Shown: positions 43,367 to 51,629 of the stretch, piece by piece
How the letters are laid out: the number at the start of each line of letters is the position of its first letter
Position numbering within the stretch: position 1 is the stretch's first letter
Assembly (NCBI GenBank): GCA_017305715.1
Contig: JAFKKG010000013.1
Location: 186,001-250,000 of the forward strand
Reading direction: 5' to 3'
From: Hyphomicrobiales bacterium
GTDB lineage: Bacteria > Pseudomonadota > Alphaproteobacteria > Rhizobiales > Xanthobacteraceae
Length of the DNA stretch: 64,000 nucleotides
Notes under the pieces: generated by a model
What the model was told of the DNA's origin: nothing
Database searches by the model: none
Seen by the model: the letters and a program-made list of their open reading frames with translations, nothing else
Position numbers and translations under genes: made by a program

Positions 43367-44569
43367 ATGCTCAGCAGATTGATGGTGGTTATCGGTATTC
43401 TCCTGTTTTCCGCGGCGCATGCGGCGGACACGACGCCGTTGAAGATCGCGGTGCTCAACGACCAAAGCAGCGTCTATGCCGATTTTCAGGGCATCGGATC
43501 GGTGATCGCGGCGCAGATGGCGGTGGAGGACTATGGTGGCAAGGCCGGCGGCCGGCCGGTCGAGGTACTGTCGGCGGACCATCAAATGAAGGCCGATGTC
43601 GGCGCCAGCATCGCGCGGCGCTGGATCGATCTCGACAACGTGCAGCTGATCCTGGATCTTCCGAATTCCTCGGTGGCACTCGCCGTCAACGAGGTCGTGC
43701 GCGAGAAGAACAAGGTGCTGATCGGCTCGGGCGCCGGCACCTCACTTCTGACCGGTGCCAAATGCACGCCCAATACCATCCACTGGACCTACGACACATG
43801 GGCACTGGCGCATGGCGTCGCCAAATCGGTGGTCGAGCAGGGCGGCAAGAAGTGGTTCTTCATCACCAGCGACTATGCATTCGGACATGATCTCGAAAAG
43901 CAGGCTTCGGATGTCGTCATTGCAAGCGGCGGGCAGGTGCTGGGTGCGGTCCGTCATCCACTCGGCGCGTCGGATTTTGCCTCTTTCATTCTGCAGGCGC
44001 AGGCATCGGGTGCCGACGTCATCGGGCTGGCGACACCGGGCGGCGACCTCTCCAATCTGGTCAAGCAGGCCAACGAGTTCGGATTGTCCAAGACCCATCG
44101 CCTAGTCGGTTTGATCTTTTCGATCAATAACGCCGATTCGATCGGCTTGCCGAGCTCGCAGGGCGTGGTGGCGCTGAATGCTACCTATTGGGACCTCAAC
44201 GACGCCACGCGGGCGTGGTCAAGGCGGTTTCAGCAGCGCCATCCACGCAAAAACATGCCGAATGATCAGCAGATGGGCGTCTACTCCGCCGTGCTGCATT
44301 ATCTCAAGGCGATCGACAAGCTTTCCGGTGAAGCCGGAGACGGCGCCAAGGTGGTGGCTACGATGAAGGCGATGCCGACCGACGATCCGCTGTTCGGCAA
44401 GGGGCTGATCCGCGCCGACGGCCGCAAGATCCATCCCAACTACGTGCTCAGGACCAAGGCCGCCTCGGCCTCGAAGGAGCGCTGGGATTATTTTGACGTG
44501 ATCGCAACGGTGCCGGCCGAGCAATCATTCCGCCCCATCAAAGACGGCAACTGCCCGCTGGTGAACTAG
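43367..44569 (+). CDS. HAAT-type ABC substrate-binding protein without adjacent permeases (1)
   Basis: 400-residue periplasmic receptor (Peripla_BP_6), Sec signal MLSRLMVVIGILLFSAAHAA with cleavage after AHA, GGAGGG ribosome site 8 bp upstream. Mature chain begins DTTPLKIAVLNDQSSVYADF. No permease or ATPase is adjacent, so it must use a HAAT core encoded elsewhere, for example the one entering this window at base 1 or the one at 18.2-21.5 kb. Operator copy 2 upstream ties it to the CoA-ligase regulon, making an aryl acid a likely ligand. Confidence 0.88.
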   Translation: MLSRLMVVIGILLFSAAHAADTTPLKIAVLNDQSSVYADFQGIGSVIAAQMAVEDYGGKAGGRPVEVLSADHQMKADVGASIARRWIDLDNVQLILDLPNSSVALAVNEVVREKNKVLIGSGAGTSLLTGAKCTPNTIHWTYDTWALAHGVAKSVVEQGGKKWFFITSDYAFGHDLEKQASDVVIASGGQVLGAVRHPLGASDFASFILQAQASGADVIGLATPGGDLSNLVKQANEFGLSKTHRLVGLIFSINNADSIGLPSSQGVVALNATYWDLNDATRAWSRRFQQRHPRKNMPNDQQMGVYSAVLHYLKAIDKLSGEAGDGAKVVATMKAMPTDDPLFGKGLIRADGRKIHPNYVLRTKAASASKERWDYFDVIATVPAEQSFRPIKDGNCPLVN

Positions 44570-44602
44570 GTCGCGATGAGAATAGTTTCGAACGAAGGGC
44601 CG

Positions 44603-45145
44603 TCAGACGATCCCATAGATGTGCATGAGATCGTCCAGTCCGGCGACGAATTGGGAAAGATCGCCGCGGATCGCCTGCTTGATACGACGCTCCTGCTGCT
44701 CGACCCGTGTCGTGACCTTCTTGATCAACTTTTTACCCTCGGGGGTCAGGTGCAGCGTACGCAAACGCCGGTCGATCGGACTCAACTGCCGGAGCAGGTA
44801 GTTGGCCTTCTCGAGGCGGTCGAGCGACAGCACCAGCGCGGGAGGTTCGGCCCCGACCAGCCGGGTGATCTCGTTCTGGAAGATTCCGGGATTGGCCTCA
44901 ATGATGGAGAGCACGGCAAAATCCATGATCCTCAGGTCGAAAGCGCTCAGGATGCCGTTCAGCTCGCTGATGATAGCATGTTTGACCCGCCTGATCTTGT
45001 AACCGACGAAGCGATCCATCGGATTGACGAGATGTGGCGCTCCGGAGGGGAGGTCCGGGGTGACGGGACCTTTGCGCGCGGCAGGGACATCCGCGAACGT
45101 CTCGTTGGGCGGCCTGACGGCCCGCCCGCTTTGCCTCGCCGCCAC
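44603..45145 (-). CDS. MarR-family transcriptional regulator
   Basis: 180 residues from a GTG start with AGGGAG 9 bp upstream. An upstream frame to 45211 would include the operator and is rejected. Winged helix: IMDFAVLSIIEANPGIFQNE, then LVLSLDRLEKANYLLRQLSPIDRRLRTLHLTPEGKKL, the wing with the conserved DRR. A 45-residue N-terminal extension rich in Pro/Arg precedes the core. Divergent from the enoyl-CoA hydratase; operator copies at 39324, 43291 and its own promoter suggest it represses ligase, binding protein and itself, probably relieved by an aryl-CoA or aryl acid as in FerC/CouR-type MarR proteins. Confidence 0.85.
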   Translation of the reverse strand: MAARQSGRAVRPPNETFADVPAARKGPVTPDLPSGAPHLVNPMDRFVGYKIRRVKHAIISELNGILSAFDLRIMDFAVLSIIEANPGIFQNEITRLVGAEPPALVLSLDRLEKANYLLRQLSPIDRRLRTLHLTPEGKKLIKKVTTRVEQQERRIKQAIRGDLSQFVAGLDDLMHIYGIV

Positions 45146-45162
45146 CGTGCGCGCTCCCTGAA

Positions 45163-45181
45163 TCGTTATCGTAAATAATGG
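45163..45181. promoter_or_regulatory. MarR-type operator, copy 3
   Basis: TCGTTA-N7-TAATGG, matching 10 of 12 arm positions of copies 1 and 2. Lies between the divergent MarR and enoyl-CoA hydratase genes, 17 bp before the MarR GTG and 47 bp before the hydratase ATG. Confidence 0.6.
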
Positions 45182-45228
45182 ATACCAGCCATGGCTCTTA
45201 GCATCGAGCAAGTCAGGAAGAAAGCCGG

Positions 45229-46020
45229 ATGATTTCGTCGGATGTCGAGATTGCGATCGATGGCAAGATTGCGATTCTCTCCTTGAATCGCCCGCAAAAG
45301 CGTAATGCCATTCGTGACCAGACCATAGAAGCGCTCGGACATTTCTTCGCCCATTTGCCGCAGGTCGGCGCTGTATTGCTCCGCGCCAATGGTGAAGATT
45401 TCTCGGCCGGCCTCGACCTTGGCGAACACCGCGATCGTGACGCGGCGCAGGTGATGCATCACTCCCAGATGTGGCATCGCGTGCTCAACGCCGTGCAGTT
45501 CGGCGGTGTTCCCGTGGTGTCGGTGTTGAAGGGCGCGGTTATCGGCGGTGGGCTCGAAATCGCCACCTCGACCCATGTGCGCATCGCCGAACGGAGCGCC
45601 TATTACGCGTTGCCGGAAGCGGTTCGCGGAATTTACGTCGGCGGCGGGGCGTCAGTACGCGTGGCTCGGCTCATCGGCAAGGACCGCATGATCGAAATGA
45701 TGCTGACCGGACGCCGGCACGATGCGGCGACAGGCCACGGCTACGGCATTTCGCACTATCTCGTCGAGAACGGCGAGGGCGAACCAATGGGACTCGATCT
45801 CGCGCGACGCGTCGCAGACAATGCGCCGCTGTCCAATTACGCGATCCTGAACGCGATCCCGCGCATTTCGGACATGTCGGCGAATGACGGCTTCTTCGTC
45901 GAGTCGCTGATGGCGGCGGTGGTGCAGACCGGCGAGGCCGCGCAGCGCGGCCTGACCGATTTCCTCGAAAAGCGCGCACCATCCTTGAAACCGGCCGCCG
46001 AACAGATGAACGCGAAATAG
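45229..46020 (+). CDS. Enoyl-CoA hydratase/isomerase family protein
   Basis: 263-residue crotonase-fold protein. Oxyanion-hole segments around GEDFSAGLDLGEHRD (near residue 60) and KGAVIGGGLEIATSTHVRIAE (near 100), with the acidic position in LPEAVRGIYVGGGASVRVARLIG. Hydrates or cleaves an enoyl-CoA, in this setting probably the aryl-acryloyl-CoA made by the ligase. ATG preceded by AGGAAGAA. No gene follows for 178 bp. Confidence 0.88.
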   Translation: MISSDVEIAIDGKIAILSLNRPQKRNAIRDQTIEALGHFFAHLPQVGAVLLRANGEDFSAGLDLGEHRDRDAAQVMHHSQMWHRVLNAVQFGGVPVVSVLKGAVIGGGLEIATSTHVRIAERSAYYALPEAVRGIYVGGGASVRVARLIGKDRMIEMMLTGRRHDAATGHGYGISHYLVENGEGEPMGLDLARRVADNAPLSNYAILNAIPRISDMSANDGFFVESLMAAVVQTGEAAQRGLTDFLEKRAPSLKPAAEQMNAK

Positions 46021-46134
46021 GCGCGATAGCCCTGCCTGCATGTTCATTCCGGTCGTCCGGCGGCGGCGTGCCGCGGCGGGATGACCGACATGTTGCGCGC
46101 CCGCGCTACTGGGCTCCGAGATCGACTCTAAAAA

Positions 46135-46153
46135 TAGCATTGTAGCAAAGCTA
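46135..46153. promoter_or_regulatory. Second operator type (TAGC-N11-GCTA), copy 1
   Basis: TAGCATTG and CAAAGCTA, complementary at 7 of 8 positions around TAG, 46 bp upstream of the Rieske oxygenase start. The same 19-bp TAGC-N11-GCTA frame recurs at 49471. Confidence 0.5.
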
Positions 46154-46198
46154 ATTTATGGTAGTATTCCATATCGGTCGACGGGATGGGGTTGGCGC

Positions 46199-47248
46199 AT
46201 GTTTCTTTATAATGCCTGGTACGTTGCGGCCTGGAGCAGCGAGATCACGTCGAAGCCGATGGGCCGCACCCTGCTCAACGAGCCGGTGGTGTTTTATCGC
46301 GCCGCCGACGGAACGGTGATGGCGCTGGAAGACCGCTGCTGCCATCGCGGCATGCCGTTGTCGTGCGGCGAAGTCTTTGGGCAGAACATTCGCTGCGAGT
46401 ATCACGGCATGGTGTTCGACAGCGCCGGCAAATGCGTCGAGATACCCGGCCAGGCGATGATCCCGGCCAGCGCGCGGGTGCGCGCCTATCCGGTCGAGGT
46501 GCGCGACGATCTGGTGTGGATCTGGATGGGCGATCCGGCGCTGGCAAGTCCCGAGACGATCGTCCGTTATCCCTGGCACTCGGCGTGGCCCTACAAGAGC
46601 AAGACCGAGCGGATCGACTGCAACTATCTATTGCTGTCGGACAATCTCCTCGATCAGACCCACGGTGCCTATGTTCACAAATCGACGCTGGCCAGCAATG
46701 TCGACGCCTATGAGCGCGCCGAAATGAAGGTGAGCGCAACGCCGGATGGCGTCAAATTCATCCGCTGGATGCTCAACTGCGTTCCGCCGGGCATTTATGC
46801 CAAGGCGGTGAAATTCCGCGGCCGTGTCGACCGCTGGGGCGAGTTCGAATATGTGGCCCCGTCGTGCATCCTGCAGTTCACCGGCGCGCGCGATGTCGGC
46901 GAGGGCGCCTACGAGAACGATGCCCGTGACGGCGGCTTTGGCCTGCGCATCTTCTACGGCATCACGCCGGAGACCGAGCATACCAGCTGGTTCATGTGGT
47001 CGACCGCCAACAGCTATCGCCAGAACGATCCGGCCGCCACCGAAGAACTGTTCGCCGAAATCGAGCGCGCCTTCAAGGAAGACGAGGACGTACTGGTCGC
47101 GCAATACGCGATGCTGCGCAGGGTAGGTGACCGGCCCTTGATCAATATCGCATCCGATGGGGCTCGCATGCAGGCCCGTCTCGTGCTCGAACGCAAGATC
47201 GCGGAGGAGCGCGGTATTCCTCGCGATCAGGTTGTCACATTGGTCTAG
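46199..47248 (+). CDS. Rieske non-heme iron oxygenase (VanA/O-demethylase-like), large subunit
   Basis: 349 residues. Rieske 2Fe-2S ligands in CCHRGMPLSCGEVFGQNIRC-EYHG (CxH-x15-18-CxxH), beginning near residue 45; mononuclear iron ligands in NLLDQTHGAYVH. Length and motif spacing fit vanillate O-demethylase-type oxygenases. No reductase (VanB-like) gene is nearby, so electron supply must come from elsewhere. Would release formaldehyde from a methoxy-aryl acid, complementing the ligase module; a ring-hydroxylation or N-demethylation role is also possible. Confidence 0.87.
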   Translation: MFLYNAWYVAAWSSEITSKPMGRTLLNEPVVFYRAADGTVMALEDRCCHRGMPLSCGEVFGQNIRCEYHGMVFDSAGKCVEIPGQAMIPASARVRAYPVEVRDDLVWIWMGDPALASPETIVRYPWHSAWPYKSKTERIDCNYLLLSDNLLDQTHGAYVHKSTLASNVDAYERAEMKVSATPDGVKFIRWMLNCVPPGIYAKAVKFRGRVDRWGEFEYVAPSCILQFTGARDVGEGAYENDARDGGFGLRIFYGITPETEHTSWFMWSTANSYRQNDPAATEELFAEIERAFKEDEDVLVAQYAMLRRVGDRPLINIASDGARMQARLVLERKIAEERGIPRDQVVTLV

Positions 47249-47292
47249 GCGGTTTGTTCGCCATCTCGTCAATCCCAGTCCGGAGCACGCCT

Positions 47293-48501
47293 ATGGTTGG
47301 ACGTATGGAAGGCCTTATTCTTTCGCTGGCATTGCTGGCAGGAACCGTTACGGCGAGCGCCGGGGGAAAGTATGGACCCGGCGCGACCGACACCGAAATC
47401 CTGATCGGGCAGACCAATCCCTACAGCGGGCCGTTGTCGTCTTATGGGACCCAGGGCCGCGCGCAGACGGCGTACTACGCCATGATCAACGAGCAGGGCG
47501 GCGTGAACGGTCGCAAGATCAGATTGATAAGCCTCGACGACAGTTACTCGCCGCCGAAAACGGTCGAGCATCACCGCCGATTGGTCGAGAGCGACGAGGT
47601 GCTCGGCGTGGTCGGCACGATGGGAACGCCGACCAACTCGGCGATCGTCAAATACATGAACGCGAAATCCGTGCCGCATATCTTCCTGGCCAGCGGCGCA
47701 TCGAAATGGGGCGATTTCAAAAGTTCGCCATGGACGATGGGTTGGTATCCGACCTATCGCTCGGAAGGCAATATCTACGGCGCCTATATCCGGGATAATA
47801 TGAAGGATGCGAAGATCGCGATCCTCTCCCAGAACGATGACTACGGAAAGGACTTCGTCGCGGGCTTCAAGGCCGGCCTTGGTGAGGCTGCCGACAAGCT
47901 CATCGTCAAGGAGCTGACATATGAAGTATCGGAGCCGACGATCGATTCGCAGATCGTGACGCTGAAGGCGTCCGGCGCCAACGTGTTGTTCAGCGCGTCG
48001 ACGGCAAAGGCTGCGGCGCAGACCATCAAGAAGGCCGGGGAGCTCGACTGGCACCCGACGCATTTCCTGGTGCAGAACGCCAACTCGATCTCGACGGTGC
48101 TGGCCCCCGCCGGCCTCAATCACGCGGTCGGATTGATCTCGACCGCCTATATCAAGGACCCCGTCGATCCCCAATTCGCTGATGATGAAGGCATGAAGTG
48201 GTATCTGGCTTTCATGAAGAAGTACTATCCGGACGGTGACGTGAAGGATCCTCAGAATCAGATCGGCGTGTCGATCGCCGCTACCTTCGTACAGGTCCTG
48301 AAACAGTGCGGTAACGATCTGACGCGGGAGAACGTGATGAAGCAGGCCAACAGCATTCGGGATCTGGAACTCCCGCTGCTGCTGCCCGGAATCAAGCTGA
48401 ATACGGGGGTCGAGGACCATTATCCGATCGAGCAGTTTCAGCTCGTCAAGTTCGACGGCAAGACGTGGGCCCGGTTCGGCGATGTCCTGAAGAGCAATTG
48501 A
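47293..48501 (+). CDS. HAAT-type ABC substrate-binding protein without adjacent permeases (2)
   Basis: 402-residue periplasmic receptor, signal MVGRMEGLILSLALLAGTVT cleaved near ASAGG. Mature chain starts KYGPGATDTEILIGQTNPYS, typical for Peripla_BP_6 proteins that bind aromatic or amino acids. No permease or ATPase adjacent. Downstream of the Rieske gene by 44 bp, likely cotranscribed under the second operator type. Start ATG at 47293; 47305 is an alternative. Confidence 0.87.
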   Translation: MVGRMEGLILSLALLAGTVTASAGGKYGPGATDTEILIGQTNPYSGPLSSYGTQGRAQTAYYAMINEQGGVNGRKIRLISLDDSYSPPKTVEHHRRLVESDEVLGVVGTMGTPTNSAIVKYMNAKSVPHIFLASGASKWGDFKSSPWTMGWYPTYRSEGNIYGAYIRDNMKDAKIAILSQNDDYGKDFVAGFKAGLGEAADKLIVKELTYEVSEPTIDSQIVTLKASGANVLFSASTAKAAAQTIKKAGELDWHPTHFLVQNANSISTVLAPAGLNHAVGLISTAYIKDPVDPQFADDEGMKWYLAFMKKYYPDGDVKDPQNQIGVSIAATFVQVLKQCGNDLTRENVMKQANSIRDLELPLLLPGIKLNTGVEDHYPIEQFQLVKFDGKTWARFGDVLKSN

Positions 48502-48670
48502 TGCTGCGGCACATGGTTTCTTCGGACTACGATAGCTAATTTTGAAAGTTTTATTCGCGTCAGATGTAGCCCTGTCGTTGTTGTCGGTGTATGAGATGCA
48601 CCCGCGTGGCGAGGATCCGATTCCCGTGATTCTCGTCAGGCGGATTGACCTCTCTAACGGCCGTTGAGCG

Positions 48671-49366
48671 ATGGTGATGCCGATGATGAAGAATGTAAAA
48701 TCGGCTCGCAAGGCCCTGGTGTCCAAGGCCGCCAGGAAAGGCAAAGCCGTCGTTTCCAAGGGCGGTGCTCCGATCAAGGCTTCCCGTGCCTCGGCGCCGT
48801 TGACGGTGTCGCGTCCCGAACTGCTGGTGCAGGGCTCGGACCGCGCGTTCCGCAGCCTCGTGCACGGGCTGTTCGGGTTCTTCGCCAGGCACGAGGCCAT
48901 TCGTTCCGGCCACGGTGCCCGCATCGGCCTGGTTGGAATCGAGTATACGGTGCTGATCTCGATCGGGCATCTCACCGTCCATGAAGGTGACGTCAGCGTC
49001 AACCGGATCGCGGAGCATCTTTATCTCAGCGGCGCATTCGTCACGACGGTGACGAATAAACTGCTGCAGCGGGGTCTGATTCACAAGACGCCCGATCCGA
49101 ACGATCGCCGGCGGGTGCGTCTTGAAATCTCCGAAAAGGGATGGGCGAGGCTTGCAGAACTGGCGCCGGTTCAGCGTCAGGTCAATGACGTTCAATTCGA
49201 TTGCCTGAGCGCGAGCGAGTTCAAGCAGCTGTCGGATATGATGGAGCGGCTGATCGACAGCAGCAATCGCGCCTTGCGGTTGCAGGCCTACTTTGCGGAT
49301 GGGGCAGGCGACGCCGCCCCGGATGGGACCGGCTCGCAATCCCAGCCCAAGCTCGACTTGCAATAG
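48671..49366 (+). CDS. MarR-family transcriptional regulator with Lys-rich N-terminal extension
   Basis: 231 residues. The first 45 are basic and low-complexity (KSARKALVSKAARKGKAVVS...). Winged helix from about residue 80: VGIEYTVLISIGHL, SVNRIAEHLYLSGAFVTTVT, and the wing PDPNDRRRVRLEISEKG. A 25-residue polar tail ends the protein. Next to copies of the TAGC-N11-GCTA motif (46135, 49471, degenerate form at 48533), so it probably controls the Rieske/receptor pair and the AA_synth-monooxygenase operon. Confidence 0.85.
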   Translation: MVMPMMKNVKSARKALVSKAARKGKAVVSKGGAPIKASRASAPLTVSRPELLVQGSDRAFRSLVHGLFGFFARHEAIRSGHGARIGLVGIEYTVLISIGHLTVHEGDVSVNRIAEHLYLSGAFVTTVTNKLLQRGLIHKTPDPNDRRRVRLEISEKGWARLAELAPVQRQVNDVQFDCLSASEFKQLSDMMERLIDSSNRALRLQAYFADGAGDAAPDGTGSQSQPKLDLQ

Positions 49367-49470
49367 CCAGCCCTTCGGCGCGAGCCGCTTCCATCCCGAA
49401 TGTCGATTCCAGCGCTTGCCAGGCGGGCGCATGAAGGCTTGCGCTCTATCTCTCGAAATACATCTTGCGA

Positions 49471-49489
49471 TAGCTTTTAAAGTTAGCTA
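49471..49489. promoter_or_regulatory. Second operator type (TAGC-N11-GCTA), copy 2
   Basis: TAGCTTTTAAAGTTAGCTA; read outward, ATAGCT and AGCTAT are perfect arms around TTTAAAGTT. Twenty-nine bp before the AA_synth start codon, in an AT-rich promoter. A degenerate copy starts at 48533 upstream of the MarR gene. Confidence 0.6.
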
Positions 49490-49518
49490 TTAGAGAGTGA
49501 CAATTCGGGGAGGGCAAA

Positions 49519-50091
49519 ATGCGCATTCGAAAGATCATTACGCTGGTCGATGAGGCCCGCCACGAAGCAGGCTTTGCGGCCGAGCCGCCGTTGCGCAAGG
49601 TCGCAACCGCTGCCGTGATAGGCAACCCTTTCGCAGGCCGCTATCAGGCCGATCTGTCTTCGTTGGTCACGGCCAGCGAGGCCCTTGGGCGCGAGATGTC
49701 CTGCATCGCGGTCGAGGCCATGGGAGACTATCCCATCCAGAGCTACGGCAAGGCTGCAATCATCGGTCTCGCCGGTGAGCAGGAGCACGGCGTCGCGTTG
49801 TTGACCACCGTGTTCGGCAACGTGATCCGGGACGCCGTCGGTGGCGGCATCGCCTGGATCTCGTCCTTCACCAAACGTGCGGCGGCGGGCTCGATGATCG
49901 ATATTCCGCTCGCGCACAAGGACGCCCTCTATGTCCGGTCGCACTATGACGGCGTCTCGGTCATGCTGCCGGACGCGCCGCTGCCCGATGAGATCGCGAT
50001 CATCTGCGCCTATGCGAACCGCGGCCGGCTGAATCATCGCGTTGGTGGTCTTGCCGCCGCCGACATCAAGGGCGTCAACGGCCTCATCTAG
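49519..50091 (+). CDS. AA_synth (DUF1185, PF06684) family protein
   Basis: 190 residues. Contains the family landmarks RKVATAAVIGNPFAGRYQAD near 26, EAMGDYPIQSYGKAAIIGLAGEQEHG near 70 and GRLNHRVGGLAAADIKGVNGL at the C-terminus. The fold of this family is known from structural genomics as a chorismate-mutase-like variant with proposed roles in amino-acid or ring metabolism, but no reaction is proven. It is first in an operon with a flavin monooxygenase, an enamidase-like hydrolase and a flavin reductase. A tautomerase-like or hydrolase step on a ring-opened product is conceivable. Confidence 0.85.
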   Translation: MRIRKIITLVDEARHEAGFAAEPPLRKVATAAVIGNPFAGRYQADLSSLVTASEALGREMSCIAVEAMGDYPIQSYGKAAIIGLAGEQEHGVALLTTVFGNVIRDAVGGGIAWISSFTKRAAAGSMIDIPLAHKDALYVRSHYDGVSVMLPDAPLPDEIAIICAYANRGRLNHRVGGLAAADIKGVNGLI

Positions 50092-50120
50092 CTCGATCCC
50101 GGTCAGAACGGAGAATACAA

Positions 50121-51599
50121 ATGGCAATTTGCAAGACCGGCGCTGAGCATCTGGCTTCGCTGAAGGATGGGCGTACCGTCTATATCGACGGCGCGTTGGT
50201 CTCGGATGTGACCGAGCATCCCGCGTTTCGCAAATCCGTGGCCTCAGCCGCGAGCCTCTACGATTTTCAGACCGCGCCTGAAAATCTGGAGCTCATGACC
50301 TTTGCGCCGGAGCATGCCAACCGCCGGATTAATCGAGCCTGGCAGATTCCGCGCTCCTACGCCGAAATGACCCGCCGGCGGAAGGCGCTTACGGCCTGGG
50401 CGGAATGCAGCTACGGTTTCATGGGGCGTTCCCCGGACCATCTGGCTTCCGCGCTCGTCGGCCAAAGAATCGGCCTCGACGTCTTCAAGCGGGGAGGCGA
50501 AGCGCGCGCGAAGGCGTTTGCGGACTATTTCGACTACGCCAGCTCGAGTGACTTGTTCTTGACCTATGTCATCATCAATCCCCAGGCAAACCGCTCAAAG
50601 GATTGGGGTGACCAGGAAGAGGATCTGGTGGCCCGGATCGTCGATGAAGACGCAACCGGCGTGACGATCCGCGGCGCGAAGATGATGGGAACCAGCTCCA
50701 TCATGGCGAATGAAATCTTTGTCGCCAATCTGCAGCCGCTCAAGGCGGGCGAGGAAGCGCTCGCGTTCTGCTGCGCGCTGGAGATGAACACCAAGGGCCT
50801 GCGCGTGTTGTCGCGCAAGTCCTATGAAGCCGGCGCCGTGTCGGTGTATGATAACCCGATCTCCTCCCGATACGACGAAAACGACGCGGTGATCTATTTC
50901 GACGACGTCAAGGTTCCCTGGGACCGGCTGTTCGTCCATCGCGACGTCGATCTCTGCCGCGCCCAATTCCACGATACGCCCGGCCATGTGTTCCAGAACT
51001 ACCAGTCGCAAATACGCCTCGTGGTCAAACTCAAGTTCCTGGTCGGCATCGCTCACAAGCTCACGGAGACGATCGGCACCTCGGGGATGCCGCAGGTCCG
51101 TGAACAGCTGGGACGGCTGGCCGCCAATGTCGGAATGGTCGAGGCCATGCTGCACGGCATGGAAGCGAGCGGTGAGCAGGTCGGCGACTACTGGATTCCC
51201 AACCGCCACCATCTCTACTCGTCACAGGTCATCACCCAGGAGCTCTATCCGCGCATGATCAACGTGATCCGCGAACTCGCCGGCGGCGCTTTCATCATGC
51301 TGCCGTCGTCGTTCCGCGATTGGGATAATCCCGTCATCGAGCCGCTGATCCGCAAGACCCAGCGATCGTCTGCGCTCGATCCCGAACAGAAAGTGAAATT
51401 TCTGAAGGCGGCGTGGGATGCAATCGGCTCCGAATTCGGCTCGCGGCATACCCAGTACGAGATGTTCTACGCCGGTGCGCAATTCGTGACCGCGGGTCAC
51501 AGCTTTCGAACCTACGGCTGGGACTCGTCGAACAATCTCGTTGACAGGCTGCTGTCGAGCTTCGCGCTGAACGACGAGCGGTCTGCCGTCAAACATTGA
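50121..51599 (+). CDS. HpaB-family FADH2-dependent monooxygenase (4-hydroxyphenylacetate 3-hydroxylase family)
   Basis: 492 residues, normal length. N-terminal HpaB_N domain (about 5-270), with WAECSYGFMGRSPDHL near 93 and TSSIMANEIFV near 190, and C-terminal HpaB domain (about 275-470) with the FAD contact region LSSFALNDERS near the end. Uses reduced flavin supplied by a separate reductase to hydroxylate a phenol or heteroaromatic, or to cleave N-heterocycles oxidatively. The HpaC-like gene 1.3 kb downstream is the obvious partner. Usual HpaB works on 4-hydroxyphenylacetate, but the operon holds no homoprotocatechuate genes. Confidence 0.9.
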   Translation: MAICKTGAEHLASLKDGRTVYIDGALVSDVTEHPAFRKSVASAASLYDFQTAPENLELMTFAPEHANRRINRAWQIPRSYAEMTRRRKALTAWAECSYGFMGRSPDHLASALVGQRIGLDVFKRGGEARAKAFADYFDYASSSDLFLTYVIINPQANRSKDWGDQEEDLVARIVDEDATGVTIRGAKMMGTSSIMANEIFVANLQPLKAGEEALAFCCALEMNTKGLRVLSRKSYEAGAVSVYDNPISSRYDENDAVIYFDDVKVPWDRLFVHRDVDLCRAQFHDTPGHVFQNYQSQIRLVVKLKFLVGIAHKLTETIGTSGMPQVREQLGRLAANVGMVEAMLHGMEASGEQVGDYWIPNRHHLYSSQVITQELYPRMINVIRELAGGAFIMLPSSFRDWDNPVIEPLIRKTQRSSALDPEQKVKFLKAAWDAIGSEFGSRHTQYEMFYAGAQFVTAGHSFRTYGWDSSNNLVDRLLSSFALNDERSAVKH

Positions 51600-51629
51600 G
51601 AACGTCAAACACCGGACATCGGGGACGCC

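Noticed and set aside
45146-45211. N-terminal extension of the MarR gene to 45211
   Set aside because: It would translate through the operator; GTG at 45145 has a ribosome site and suits the family.
47269-49002. 577-codon minus-strand frame opposite a binding protein and MarR gene
   Set aside because: Covers parts of two real genes and their intergenic promoter; no motif.
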